Below, piece by piece: positions 46,801 through 55,108 of a DNA stretch of 64,000 nucleotides (its first letter is position 1; each line of letters starts with the position of its first letter). Source of the stretch: Paenibacillus polymyxa (GTDB lineage: Bacteria > Bacillota > Bacilli > Paenibacillales > Paenibacillaceae); the NCBI RefSeq assembly GCF_018614975.1, contig NZ_JAGGNR010000012.1, positions 1 to 64,000 of the forward strand, read 5' to 3'. The notes under the pieces are model-generated. The model was not told where the DNA came from, searched no databases, and saw only the letters and a program-made list of their open reading frames with translations. Position numbers and translations under genes: made by a program.

Positions 46801-49800
46801 AGAGCTGCGTCAACGTCATGGGAAGATCCGGGGGGTTATCCATGGCGCGGGAATCGGAAGATCCGACCTGTTGATGAATCGTACGGATGACCAGTTTAAA
46901 AGCATTTTCAATCCGAAGGTGATGGGTACACGTATCTTGGATGAAGTTACCCATTCGGATGATCTGGACTTCTTTATCCTGTTTTCTTCGGTAGCAACGA
47001 TGTTTAGCGGAGCCGTTCAAGGAGATTATACCGCAGCCAATGCTTATCTGGATGCCTACGGTGAATATCGGAACAAGCTCGGCAGAAGGACACATGTGGT
47101 GAACTGGACGACCTGGAAAGAAACCGGTATGGCCCTCGAAGGTGGTTTCACAATTGATACCATTTTTAAGACGCTGCCAACTGGTAAGGCTCTTGAAGGG
47201 TTCGAGCAGGTGTTAGCCCATAATGTACCGAGAGCACTTGTAGGTTATCTCAATTATGAGAACGGTGGAGTCTTCCTGCTCGAAAAATCAGGGGTGATGC
47301 TATCTCCTGTGCTGACTGCGCAAATTGAACTATTCAAGGAGAAAAAGAAGCAGGAAAAAGCGACCAAAGCAAAGAGTGTAACGACAAATCCAGCAGGAGA
47401 AGTAAGTCTGACAGGAAGTCTCAACGAAGAGTTTAGTGATACGGAAAAACGTGTGGCCGAATGTTGCAGAAAAATATTGGGTTTTGATCAAATCGACATT
47501 CACGACAACTTCTTTGAACTAGGTGCAGACTCTATTCTGCTGATGAAAATTCAGAGTGAGATTGAGCGGATTTTTCCAGGAGCCATTAATGTTACGGACC
47601 TGTTCGAATACTCCAATGTTCATCATCTCGCAAAATTTATCGGTGGAAAAAACAAGAAGGAGGAACAGCGTCCTTCTCCAGCGATGCATCTCAGGAAGCG
47701 TACTGCGGCGGAACGAGATGGAGATATTGCGATTATCGGTATGGCTGTGAATGTGCCGCTTGCGTCCACACCTGAGGAGCTGTGGGAACATCTCGTTAAT
47801 GGCACGGATATGGTACGTTCATTTCCGGAATCGAGAAAAGTGGATATTGACAAGCATTTTGCGTTCACAGGTCATGACCAGACACAGATGAAATACAACG
47901 AGAACGCGTATCTGGAAGACATAGACAAGTTTGATGCAGGTTTCTTTCGGTTATCGCCCAAGGAAGCAAGTCTTATGGATCCCAATCAGCGATTATTTCT
48001 TGAAGCTGCGTGGACTGCAATTGAGGATGCAGGGTATGGCGGCACCAGATTGAGTGGTAGTAAAACAGGCGTATATCTGGGATATGCGGCAACCTTGCGA
48101 GATCTGTATGCACGTCTCTTATATGAAGTTGATCCTGGGAGCGGATCAAGCTCCATGGTGGGTAATATGACAGCAATGATGTCTGCCCGGATCTCATATT
48201 TATTGGATCTAAAGGGTCCAAGCATGGTTATTGATACGGCCTGTTCATCTTCATTGGTGTCTGTAGACATGGCTTGCAAAGCTATTCGTAGCGGACAATG
48301 TGATTATGCACTGGCTGGCGGAATCAAGATTAACCTGTGCCCGGTGGATGATGAAAATATGAAACTTGGCATTGAGTCTACAGATCATCGCTCCAAAGCT
48401 TTTGATGATGAAGCAGATGGAGCAGGTATTGGAGAAGGGGTTGCAGTGGTACTGTTGAAATCACTTCAGCAGGCATTGGATGACCATGATTCGATCCATG
48501 CTGTAATTAAAGGCGGGGCTGTGAATCAGGATGGCAGTTCAATAGGCATCACGGCACCTAATCCGGCATCTCAAACAGAGGTAATTATATCTGCTTTGGA
48601 GGATGCAGGAGTCGAACCGGAGACAATCACCTACATTGAAACACATGGCACGGGCACGACATTGGGAGATCCGATTGAAATTAAGGGCATATCCGATGCA
48701 CTGTCGAGCTACACAGATCGCAAGCAATTCTGTGCGGTGAGTTCCATCAAGACAAACTTGGGGCATTCTTCGGAGGCTGCTGGAGTGATTAGTTTGGTGA
48801 AGGCGGTTATGGCGCTGCGTGAGAAAAAGCTGCCTCCGACACTGTTCTTTAATCGACCTAATCGAATTATTGAATTTTCCAATTCACCGGTCTTTGTGAA
48901 TACCCGTCTTCGTACTTGGCATTCTGAGGAAGGACCGCGACGTTGTGGGATCAGCGCGTTCGGGATTAGTGGAACCAATTGTCACGTTATCCTGGAAGAG
49001 GCCCCAGTACAGACATTTGTCCAAGCAGAGGAACGCAGACCTTATATTTTGCCTCTTTCCGCCAAAAGTAAAGACTCTCTGTCCAGATTGATCGCAGCTT
49101 ATCGTGATTATCTCGATAGTTACGATGAACTGGATTTGTTAAGTCTGTGCGGAACAGCCGCTCAGGGAAGAGGACACTACAAGTTGCGTATCGCCATTGC
49201 TTTTAGAGACAAAGAAGAGCTGGTAGCCCGATTGGACAAGCTGCGTGGATGCCCGTTTAGCGAGATTAAACCGCCCGTTGCTTATGCATCTGAACATCGA
49301 ATGGTTCCCGAGACGAAGGAGCCGGGTGTTGGTGAATTGACGGAACAAAAACTTCGTGAATTAAACGAGCAGTCAGATAGGGTACTGAAGCTCATTAACG
49401 AGCACGGATGGGAAGATCAGCATTTGGAGGAGATATCGATTCTTTATACACAGGGAGCCGATATTGACTGGTCAAGGTTGTACGCAGAAGAGGAAACTTT
49501 CCGGCTACATCTTCCAACGTATCCTTACGAGCGCAATCGTTGCTGGATTGATATTCCCGAACGAGCTGCGGTTCAACCATCCGTTGTGCAGAAGGAAGAA
49601 CCAACGATGCATTACACCATTGGCTGGGTGGAAGCGAGTAATCCTGAGAGGCTCATTCCGAATCCGCAAACCGTCTTGCTTTTGAAGGGGACAATTCCGT
49701 TATGTGACAGTCTCTCCCGGGAACTTACTGAACGTGGAGCGCATGTCATTGAAGTTACTCTTGGTGCAACATATGCGAAGCTCTCTCCGGTTCATTATCA

Positions 49801-52800
49801 GATCGATGGTTCGGAGGATCAGTATCTGCAATTATTGAAGGCTACGAAGAACCACAGAATAGATCAGATTATTCACACCTTTACCATCAATGGTCATACA
49901 GCACCCGAGAGTCCGAAGGAACTGGAGGACGCCTTATGCCGAGGGGTGCATAGCTTGTTTTACCTCACAAAAGCCATTGCAGGTGCAGGATTGCGAAATC
50001 GAATGCGCATTGTGCTGTTATCCCAGTACGTTCACGAAGTTAGCGGCCACGAATCAAATCTTGCTCCTGAATACGCAACAATGTTTGGCTTGGGCAAAGC
50101 GATTGGACAAGAGCATCCTCAGCTGGAATGCAAGGTCATGGATATAGATGATGACACCGCTATTCCTATTTTGCTCAATGCAATGAATGCAGATGATGTT
50201 TTCTACTCCACTGCTTATCGGAAGGGTCAACGATATGTGGAAGAGTTTAGGAAAACAGATCTGTTGGGAGCTGAGCTCTCTGAAGTAACCATTAAGGAGC
50301 AAGGGGTCTATCTCATCACCGGTGGAATGGGCGGCATTGGCCGAGCATTTGCAGAACATTTTGCCAACAGACACAACGTTACCTTGATTCTTGCAGGCAG
50401 ATCGGATTTCCCTGATCGGGAAACATGGCCAGCCATTGTGGAGGATAACAAGGATCTGGAGCAATGCAACAAAATTAAATGGATACATTCGATTGAGAAC
50501 AAAGGTTCCACAGTAGGTCTCTACAGCGTGGATACAGGTGATCTTCAACAAGTATCAAGACTCATGGAGAACATCAGAGAGCAGTACGGCAAAGTGGATG
50601 GCATTGTTCATGGTGCAGGGGTAGCAGGTGAAGGATTCCTTGCGTCCAAGGATGCGGAGACCTTTAACCGTGTGTTGCTTCCAAAAGTGCAGGGAACCTG
50701 GAATATTGATCAGGCAACAGCCCACGACTCTATGGATTTTCTTGTTCTGTTCTCAACCACTTCAACATTATTCAGCTCTCCGGGTCAGGGAGATTATTCA
50801 GCAGCGAATAGTTATCTGGATGCTTATGCAGCGTATCGCAATCGCAGGGGTGGACGAACGTTAACGATCAATTGGGTGGCCTGGAAAGAGACCGGGATGG
50901 CCAAAGATTTTGGCGTAAATGATGACATGGTGTTCAAGTCTGTTTTAACAAAGTCTGCATTAAAGGCCTTTGACCACGCTTTTCAGCGTAAAGTGCCTCG
51001 ATCTATCATCGGCGAACTGAATTATGACTCGGAATATATGGCCTACGTAGGTGATATGCCAATGATGATGTCGGAGGAAGTATACAACACGATTCAGGAT
51101 CAAAGTGCCAGCGTGATTGCTGAAGTGGAGATGAGAAAGGCAACGCTGAACCAAGAAGTCTCGTTACACGGCCGCAATGATGGTCAATATACAGCCATGG
51201 AACAGATGTTATCCCGGATCTGGTCACTTCATTTGGGACTGACAGAAATGGATCTGTATGATGATTTTTACGAATATGGTGGAGATTCCATTATTGGACT
51301 CAAGATGGCATCGGATATATACAGGGAAACGGGGATACAGGTTAATCCTTCGGATGTGCTGCAATATCCGACGATCTGGGGACTGGGAGTTCACCTGCAA
51401 TCTCTGGTCGATGTCGAGAATGCAACAGTCGGACAACAGTCTATCCCTCATGCAGAAGTCAAAGAAAAATATCCACTTTCATCAGCTCAAAAAAGGATAT
51501 TCTACCTTTGCACGCAGGACCCGGACAACATCAGCTATAACCTGAACAAAGCGTTGATTATGGAGGGGAATTTTGACCCATTCACGTTGAACGGTTATAT
51601 GAACACTCTGATTCAGCGCCATGAATCGTTCCGTACATCATTTCACTGGGAACAAGGAGAGCCGATTCAGAGAATTCACGAGAACGTGGATTTTTCAATC
51701 GAAACGTTGCCAGATGTCATTCGTGGAACGGAAGCAATGGAAGATGTAGTGAAGACGTTTGTCCGGCCGTTTGATCTGGAAGCGGCACCGCTAATTCGCA
51801 TGATTGTCGGTTCGTTGGATGACGGTCGTCATCTGTTGATGTTCGATGTGCATCACTTGGTTACAGATGGTATGTCGATGGACAATATGATGTACGAAAT
51901 CACGTCAATGTACAGTGGTTCACCTCTACCGGATATTCCTTATCAGTATAGGGATTATTCGGAGTGGAGCAACCATTATCAGCAATCGGATTCGATTAAA
52001 TCACAGGAGGCCTTCTGGCTGGAAACGCTGAAAGGGCCATTGCCGACACTGCAACTTCCAACAGACTTTTCACGGCCTGATCGAAAAACCTATGATGGAG
52101 CCAAAATGACTTTTTATGCCGACGGGGTACTCACTGCTCGTATAGGCAAGCTCGGAGCACGTACAGGAACCACGCTATACATGTTGCTCTTATCCGCCTT
52201 AAATGTCCTATTGCATAAATATACGAACCAGAGTGATATACTCATCGGTTCGCCTGTAACGGGTCGCCAACAGGGTAACTTTGATGCCACCATTGGTATG
52301 TTTGTGAATACAATCGTCCTGAGAAACCACCCTGTGCCTGATGACTCATTCAGGGAGTTACTTCTGGACGTGAAGCAGCGTACGTTATCGGCTTTTGCGC
52401 ATCAGGACTGTCAATTCGACCGAATTGTACAGCTTGTGAATAGTACACGTGATCCGAGCAGAAACCCGCTGTTTGATGTGTATTTTGCCCTGCAAAATGT
52501 TGGGATGTACACCGGAGAGATTGAGGCCTTCAAAGGTACATTAATCGATTATGACAGTGGAGTTTCAAGGTTTGATCTGGCACTGGATGCGATTGAGCGG
52601 GACGGTACGATCGAGTTTATTCTGGAATATAATACGAGTTTGTTCTTGCCTGGCACAGCTGAATATATCGCCAAAGATTTTGTGAAAATTCTTGAGATAA
52701 TTTCAGAGCAGCCGGATACATTGATCTATGATATTGAAGTTGATCGTGTCACGGATATCACGGATGAAGCTGTAGATGAAGAAGTGAATTTCAATTTCTA

Positions 52801-52801
52801 G
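43835..52801 (+). CDS. trans-AT PKS-NRPS: two KS-KR-ACP modules plus C
   Basis: A 2988-residue protein. After N-terminal docking helices like those of the 24.1-kb protein come KS (Cys210, ETHGTGT, NVGHLYE), KR (GGAGGIG, GDYTAANAY), ACP (Ser1233, GADSI), KS (Cys1470, ETHGTGT, NLGHSSE), KR (GGMGGIG, GDYSAANSY), a carrier (Ser2485, GGDSI) and a full condensation domain with HHLVTDG starting at His2673. The C domain should amide-couple the polyketide to the glycine held by the separate NRPS at 58.4 kb. GTG 43835 follows AGGGGAG with good spacing and matches the homologous start at 24111; ATG 43808 overlaps the previous gene. No reductive domain beyond KR was seen. Confidence 0.93.
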   Translation: MEKVYKHVVENIASGKIDKVTGIQVINLLKQEEANHQEDIAVIGMSLKFPHANRPEDYWHIVEQGIDCIGDYPSDRKSVTDEYLRLSGYSDEFLQYLDGAFLDEVDQFDYKFFRLSPKEASLMDPCHRLFLQTAWHAIEDAGYGGQRLAGSNTGVFTGFANSNNYKEMIKDTNPEELSIAMTGNIASMLPTRISYLLNLKGPTMVVDTACSSSLVSVYLACKSLMNGDCNMAIAGGVKLDILPVDNDFLKIGIESTDYRTRAFDKEADGSGMGEGVAAVILKPLRQAQKDGDHIYGVIKGIALNQDGTSMGITAPNPVAQSEVIEEAWKRAGIHPESLAYIETHGTGTNLGDPIEIQGLERAFRKYTNKKQFCAIGSVKTNVGHLYETAGMASLIKGLLSLYHRKLPPSLHFNYPNLNIDFGNSPVYVNTRLREWERGADPRRCGISTFGLSGTNCHMVLEEAPVQATLTVTDDAHTDVHPFTLSAGSDNGIQVLMKQYLDGVSKFPDRYSLLDVCRTANACRGHYAHRVIILAEHLEDLRIKLTQVISGDIHTFTAPWFHYGEHRLISDNREVSGVHDVTQKNVRALSEEVRQELNQMNEATFDWGRLCTLYVQGASVDWWRLYEGKSTKTVPLAGYPFDFQKCWIDMGSRPAEEGVHHDNGLFSLTWHELEGEYEDNEVHSSERVVLFTADDKGGADLALLLQQSGKDVIMVCPGDCFEQRNDTDFRVGSKEVDFDSLVNAMDSKSWSQVIYAPTFASDTSVQNLVELNESQELGVYSLLYLVRSLTRHGIDYDMDMVILTQCVHHVTGKEQVLRPELAPLEGLAKVIRKEHLNIQCRVIDLEDMLWSKGSAESVFRKTDHFLTAIRDGKRYIQSFGTLQPVAESDSNNGQFPALHSEGIYLVSGGAGGIGIEVSKYLAGRDKVHLAWINRTAFPPRRAWEAILEAKQDQSLCRKIQGVLDIENMGATVEIYSADISKKEEVVPIVEELRQRHGKIRGVIHGAGIGRSDLLMNRTDDQFKSIFNPKVMGTRILDEVTHSDDLDFFILFSSVATMFSGAVQGDYTAANAYLDAYGEYRNKLGRRTHVVNWTTWKETGMALEGGFTIDTIFKTLPTGKALEGFEQVLAHNVPRALVGYLNYENGGVFLLEKSGVMLSPVLTAQIELFKEKKKQEKATKAKSVTTNPAGEVSLTGSLNEEFSDTEKRVAECCRKILGFDQIDIHDNFFELGADSILLMKIQSEIERIFPGAINVTDLFEYSNVHHLAKFIGGKNKKEEQRPSPAMHLRKRTAAERDGDIAIIGMAVNVPLASTPEELWEHLVNGTDMVRSFPESRKVDIDKHFAFTGHDQTQMKYNENAYLEDIDKFDAGFFRLSPKEASLMDPNQRLFLEAAWTAIEDAGYGGTRLSGSKTGVYLGYAATLRDLYARLLYEVDPGSGSSSMVGNMTAMMSARISYLLDLKGPSMVIDTACSSSLVSVDMACKAIRSGQCDYALAGGIKINLCPVDDENMKLGIESTDHRSKAFDDEADGAGIGEGVAVVLLKSLQQALDDHDSIHAVIKGGAVNQDGSSIGITAPNPASQTEVIISALEDAGVEPETITYIETHGTGTTLGDPIEIKGISDALSSYTDRKQFCAVSSIKTNLGHSSEAAGVISLVKAVMALREKKLPPTLFFNRPNRIIEFSNSPVFVNTRLRTWHSEEGPRRCGISAFGISGTNCHVILEEAPVQTFVQAEERRPYILPLSAKSKDSLSRLIAAYRDYLDSYDELDLLSLCGTAAQGRGHYKLRIAIAFRDKEELVARLDKLRGCPFSEIKPPVAYASEHRMVPETKEPGVGELTEQKLRELNEQSDRVLKLINEHGWEDQHLEEISILYTQGADIDWSRLYAEEETFRLHLPTYPYERNRCWIDIPERAAVQPSVVQKEEPTMHYTIGWVEASNPERLIPNPQTVLLLKGTIPLCDSLSRELTERGAHVIEVTLGATYAKLSPVHYQIDGSEDQYLQLLKATKNHRIDQIIHTFTINGHTAPESPKELEDALCRGVHSLFYLTKAIAGAGLRNRMRIVLLSQYVHEVSGHESNLAPEYATMFGLGKAIGQEHPQLECKVMDIDDDTAIPILLNAMNADDVFYSTAYRKGQRYVEEFRKTDLLGAELSEVTIKEQGVYLITGGMGGIGRAFAEHFANRHNVTLILAGRSDFPDRETWPAIVEDNKDLEQCNKIKWIHSIENKGSTVGLYSVDTGDLQQVSRLMENIREQYGKVDGIVHGAGVAGEGFLASKDAETFNRVLLPKVQGTWNIDQATAHDSMDFLVLFSTTSTLFSSPGQGDYSAANSYLDAYAAYRNRRGGRTLTINWVAWKETGMAKDFGVNDDMVFKSVLTKSALKAFDHAFQRKVPRSIIGELNYDSEYMAYVGDMPMMMSEEVYNTIQDQSASVIAEVEMRKATLNQEVSLHGRNDGQYTAMEQMLSRIWSLHLGLTEMDLYDDFYEYGGDSIIGLKMASDIYRETGIQVNPSDVLQYPTIWGLGVHLQSLVDVENATVGQQSIPHAEVKEKYPLSSAQKRIFYLCTQDPDNISYNLNKALIMEGNFDPFTLNGYMNTLIQRHESFRTSFHWEQGEPIQRIHENVDFSIETLPDVIRGTEAMEDVVKTFVRPFDLEAAPLIRMIVGSLDDGRHLLMFDVHHLVTDGMSMDNMMYEITSMYSGSPLPDIPYQYRDYSEWSNHYQQSDSIKSQEAFWLETLKGPLPTLQLPTDFSRPDRKTYDGAKMTFYADGVLTARIGKLGARTGTTLYMLLLSALNVLLHKYTNQSDILIGSPVTGRQQGNFDATIGMFVNTIVLRNHPVPDDSFRELLLDVKQRTLSAFAHQDCQFDRIVQLVNSTRDPSRNPLFDVYFALQNVGMYTGEIEAFKGTLIDYDSGVSRFDLALDAIERDGTIEFILEYNTSLFLPGTAEYIAKDFVKILEIISEQPDTLIYDIEVDRVTDITDEAVDEEVNFNF

Positions 52802-52828
52802 CCAGATCACAGAGGGGCGTTGATAGGA

Positions 52829-53680
52829 ATGAAGGTTGGTGTAATCGGAGCAGGCGTCATGGGAAAAGGGGTTGCGCAGAGCCTTGCCCAGTCCCGGCAC
52901 AACGTGGTTTTGATCGATGTGAGTGATGAAGTTTTGGATCAGGCGAGAACAGCCTTGTTTACTAATATCCGATTTTCGGGATTTTACAACAAGGATACCG
53001 AGGCCGAAGACCCGGAAACTGTGCTCTCGCGTGTGGAGTTTACGACACATTACGATTCGCTCAGCGATGCTGATTTTATTATTGAGAACGTGCCTGAGCA
53101 ATGGGAGGTGAAAAAAGAGGTCTATGCACAACTTGAAAACTATTGCCCCGATTCTTGCATTTATTTGGTCAATACATCATGCATTTCGATTACAAAAGTT
53201 GGTTCCATCACCAAACGGCCTGACAAGGTCATCGGTGTACATTTTATGAATCCGGTCCCGTTAAAGCCCGTAGTCGAAGCTATTCAGGGTTATCACACTT
53301 CGGATACAACGATTGAAGCGACCAGATCCCTGCTCCATACCATGGGCAAAGAAGCCATACTGGTACAAGATCTCCCCGGTTTTGTATCTAACCGAATATC
53401 CCATCTGCTCATGAATGAAGCTGCCTTTGTCGTTCAGGATCAGGTAGCTTCACCGGAAGAGGTTGATGACATATTCGTCAAATGTTTTGGACATAAGATG
53501 GGTCCACTTCACACAGCCGATTTGATTGGTTTGGATACTGTGGTTCATTCATTGGATGTACTCTATGAGAGTTATCAGGACCCAAAATACAGAGTATGTC
53601 CCTTGCTTCGCAAGATGGTGGATGCCGGATTGTTAGGAGCAAAAAGCGGTCAAGGCTTCTTTGAGCACATGATTCTGTAA
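52829..53680 (+). CDS. 3-hydroxyacyl-CoA/ACP dehydrogenase (FkbK-like)
   Basis: A 283-residue NAD-dependent dehydrogenase of the 3-hydroxybutyryl-CoA dehydrogenase family. The Rossmann motif GVIGAGVMGKGVAQ is at the N-terminus, the catalytic His lies in GVHFMNPVP, paired with a Glu in VENVPEQ-like FIIENVPEQ, and the NTSCISITK segment is conserved. Beside a free ACP and an FkbH-like gene, the expected role is oxidation of glyceryl-ACP at its terminal hydroxyl, as for FkbK in FK520 and ZmaG in zwittermicin. ATG 52829 is preferred over TTG 52820, which lies too close to GAGGGG. Confidence 0.9.
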   Translation: MKVGVIGAGVMGKGVAQSLAQSRHNVVLIDVSDEVLDQARTALFTNIRFSGFYNKDTEAEDPETVLSRVEFTTHYDSLSDADFIIENVPEQWEVKKEVYAQLENYCPDSCIYLVNTSCISITKVGSITKRPDKVIGVHFMNPVPLKPVVEAIQGYHTSDTTIEATRSLLHTMGKEAILVQDLPGFVSNRISHLLMNEAAFVVQDQVASPEEVDDIFVKCFGHKMGPLHTADLIGLDTVVHSLDVLYESYQDPKYRVCPLLRKMVDAGLLGAKSGQGFFEHMIL

Positions 53681-53715
53681 GTGTATCGACTATAAATTAT
53701 ACGAGGTGACTGTGC

Positions 53716-53949
53716 ATGGAGTCCAAAGTCAAAGTAAAAACATTTCTGAGTCGTTTCTATCGCAAACGTGAAATTCAGGATGATGAGGATATCTTCGAAT
53801 TGGGTTTTGCCAATTCCCTGTTTGCAATGCAGATGGTGATGTTTCTGGAGAAAGAATTCAACATTCGGATTGAGACCCAGGATATGGATCTGAGCAACTT
53901 CCGTACGTTGAACAAGATTAATGAACTGATTGAACGAAAGACAGCATAG
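53716..53949 (+). CDS. Free ACP for glyceryl/hydroxymalonyl unit
   Basis: A 77-residue carrier protein. The pantetheine site is Ser34 in ELGFANSLFAMQMV, where the F-x-NSLFAMQ pattern is the signature of the ACPs that receive a glyceryl group from FkbH-like enzymes (FkbJ/ZmaD type). It is adjacent to both the dehydrogenase and the FkbH-like gene, which supports that role. A clear ribosome site GAGGTG precedes ATG 53716. It differs from the ACP at 13.4 kb, which lacks this pattern. Confidence 0.9.
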   Translation: MESKVKVKTFLSRFYRKREIQDDEDIFELGFANSLFAMQMVMFLEKEFNIRIETQDMDLSNFRTLNKINELIERKTA

Positions 53950-54007
53950 ACTGCCTGAAGGTCTTGAAGCAATCGTTTTGAACAATATACCAAGGAGGGG
54001 TTCAGGT

Positions 54008-55078
54008 ATGGGTGATCCATCAGTAAGTTCGGTAATGGACAAGCAAAAGCAAGAGAAGGTGAAGCTGGTCGTCTGGGATCTGGATAATACAATTTGGGAA
54101 GGTGTCCTTCTGGAAGATGAGAATGTTGTCTTGAGAGAGGGAATTATTGATGTGATCCGGACACTGGACGAGCGTGGGGTTCTGCAATCCATCGCCAGTA
54201 AAAATGACCATCAGACAGCCATGGAGAAGCTTGAGGAATTCGGAATTCATGAATATTTCCTATACCCCCAGATTCACTGGAATTCCAAGTCCAGCTCCAT
54301 TCAATCCATCATAACTTCTATTAATATCGGAGCGAATACGGTTGCTTTTGTGGATGATCAGATGTTTGAGCTGGAAGAGGTAAAGTTTGAGCATGCTGAA
54401 GTTCGATGCATAGATGCTGCCCAGTACCTGGACATTCCCCACATGGAGATGATGAATCCCCGTTTTATTACGGAGGACTCCAGACTTCGCCGTTTAATGT
54501 ACAAAAGCGATGAGATCCGTAATAAGGCGGAAGAGGAATTCACAGGTCCCAAAGATGACTTTCTGGCTTCACTTGGCATGATATTTACCATTTCTCCTCT
54601 CAAGGGAGATGATCTGCAGCGTGCAGAAGAGTTGACGGTGAGGACTCATCAGCTGAACACCACAGGGTATACCTATTCCTATGAAGATCTGGAACAACTC
54701 AGTCAATCTCCTAATCACAAACTTCTCATTACAGGACTGGAAGACAAGTATGGAGCATATGGAAAAATTGGACTCGCTTTGCTTGAGATGGAAGAGGAAT
54801 ACTGGACCGTGAAGCTGCTGCTGATGTCTTGCCGTGTAATGTCGCGAGGTGTAGGCACAATTCTCATGAATTATATTCTGGAACAGGCGAAAGAAGCCGG
54901 GGTAAAGATACGGGCTGAATTCAAAATGACCGATCGTAATCGGATGATGTATCTGACCTATAAATTTGGCGGATTCAAAGAAATCCATCAGGAAGAGGAC
55001 CTTGTCATTTTTGAACACGACATGAGCTATATTCAGAAAATTCCTTCATATGTGGAACTGAACATTATTAATAATTAA
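54008..55078 (+). CDS. FkbH-like glyceryl transferase/phosphatase
   Basis: A 356-residue FkbH homologue. The HAD-type phosphatase site is WDLDNTIWEG with nucleophile Asp24 and Asp26; SIASKNDH and AFVDDQMFELEEV supply the remaining HAD motifs. The C-terminal third resembles a GNAT-like acyltransferase fold, ending near MSRGVGTILMNY. Known homologues take 1,3-bisphosphoglycerate, remove phosphate and load glycerate onto an ACP. That makes it the first step toward hydroxymalonyl-ACP. ATG 54008 follows AAGGAGGGG; the earlier frame start overlaps the ACP gene and is rejected. No O-methyltransferase lies nearby, so the unit is probably not methoxymalonyl. Confidence 0.9.
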   Translation: MGDPSVSSVMDKQKQEKVKLVVWDLDNTIWEGVLLEDENVVLREGIIDVIRTLDERGVLQSIASKNDHQTAMEKLEEFGIHEYFLYPQIHWNSKSSSIQSIITSINIGANTVAFVDDQMFELEEVKFEHAEVRCIDAAQYLDIPHMEMMNPRFITEDSRLRRLMYKSDEIRNKAEEEFTGPKDDFLASLGMIFTISPLKGDDLQRAEELTVRTHQLNTTGYTYSYEDLEQLSQSPNHKLLITGLEDKYGAYGKIGLALLEMEEEYWTVKLLLMSCRVMSRGVGTILMNYILEQAKEAGVKIRAEFKMTDRNRMMYLTYKFGGFKEIHQEEDLVIFEHDMSYIQKIPSYVELNIINN

Positions 55079-55108
55079 GACACCAACCCTATTAATGGAG
55101 GTTACGAC

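Noticed and set aside
20249..51400. Possible dehydratase or AT remnants in the long KS-KR spacers
   Set aside because: The spacers show only the usual post-KS linker ending in LP-x-Y-x-F and the KR structural half; no HxxxGxxxxP or GHSxG motif was found within the modules.
52829..53680. Primary-metabolism hydroxybutyryl-CoA dehydrogenase
   Set aside because: The family fits, but placement directly beside an FkbH-like gene and its ACP makes an extender-unit role much more likely.
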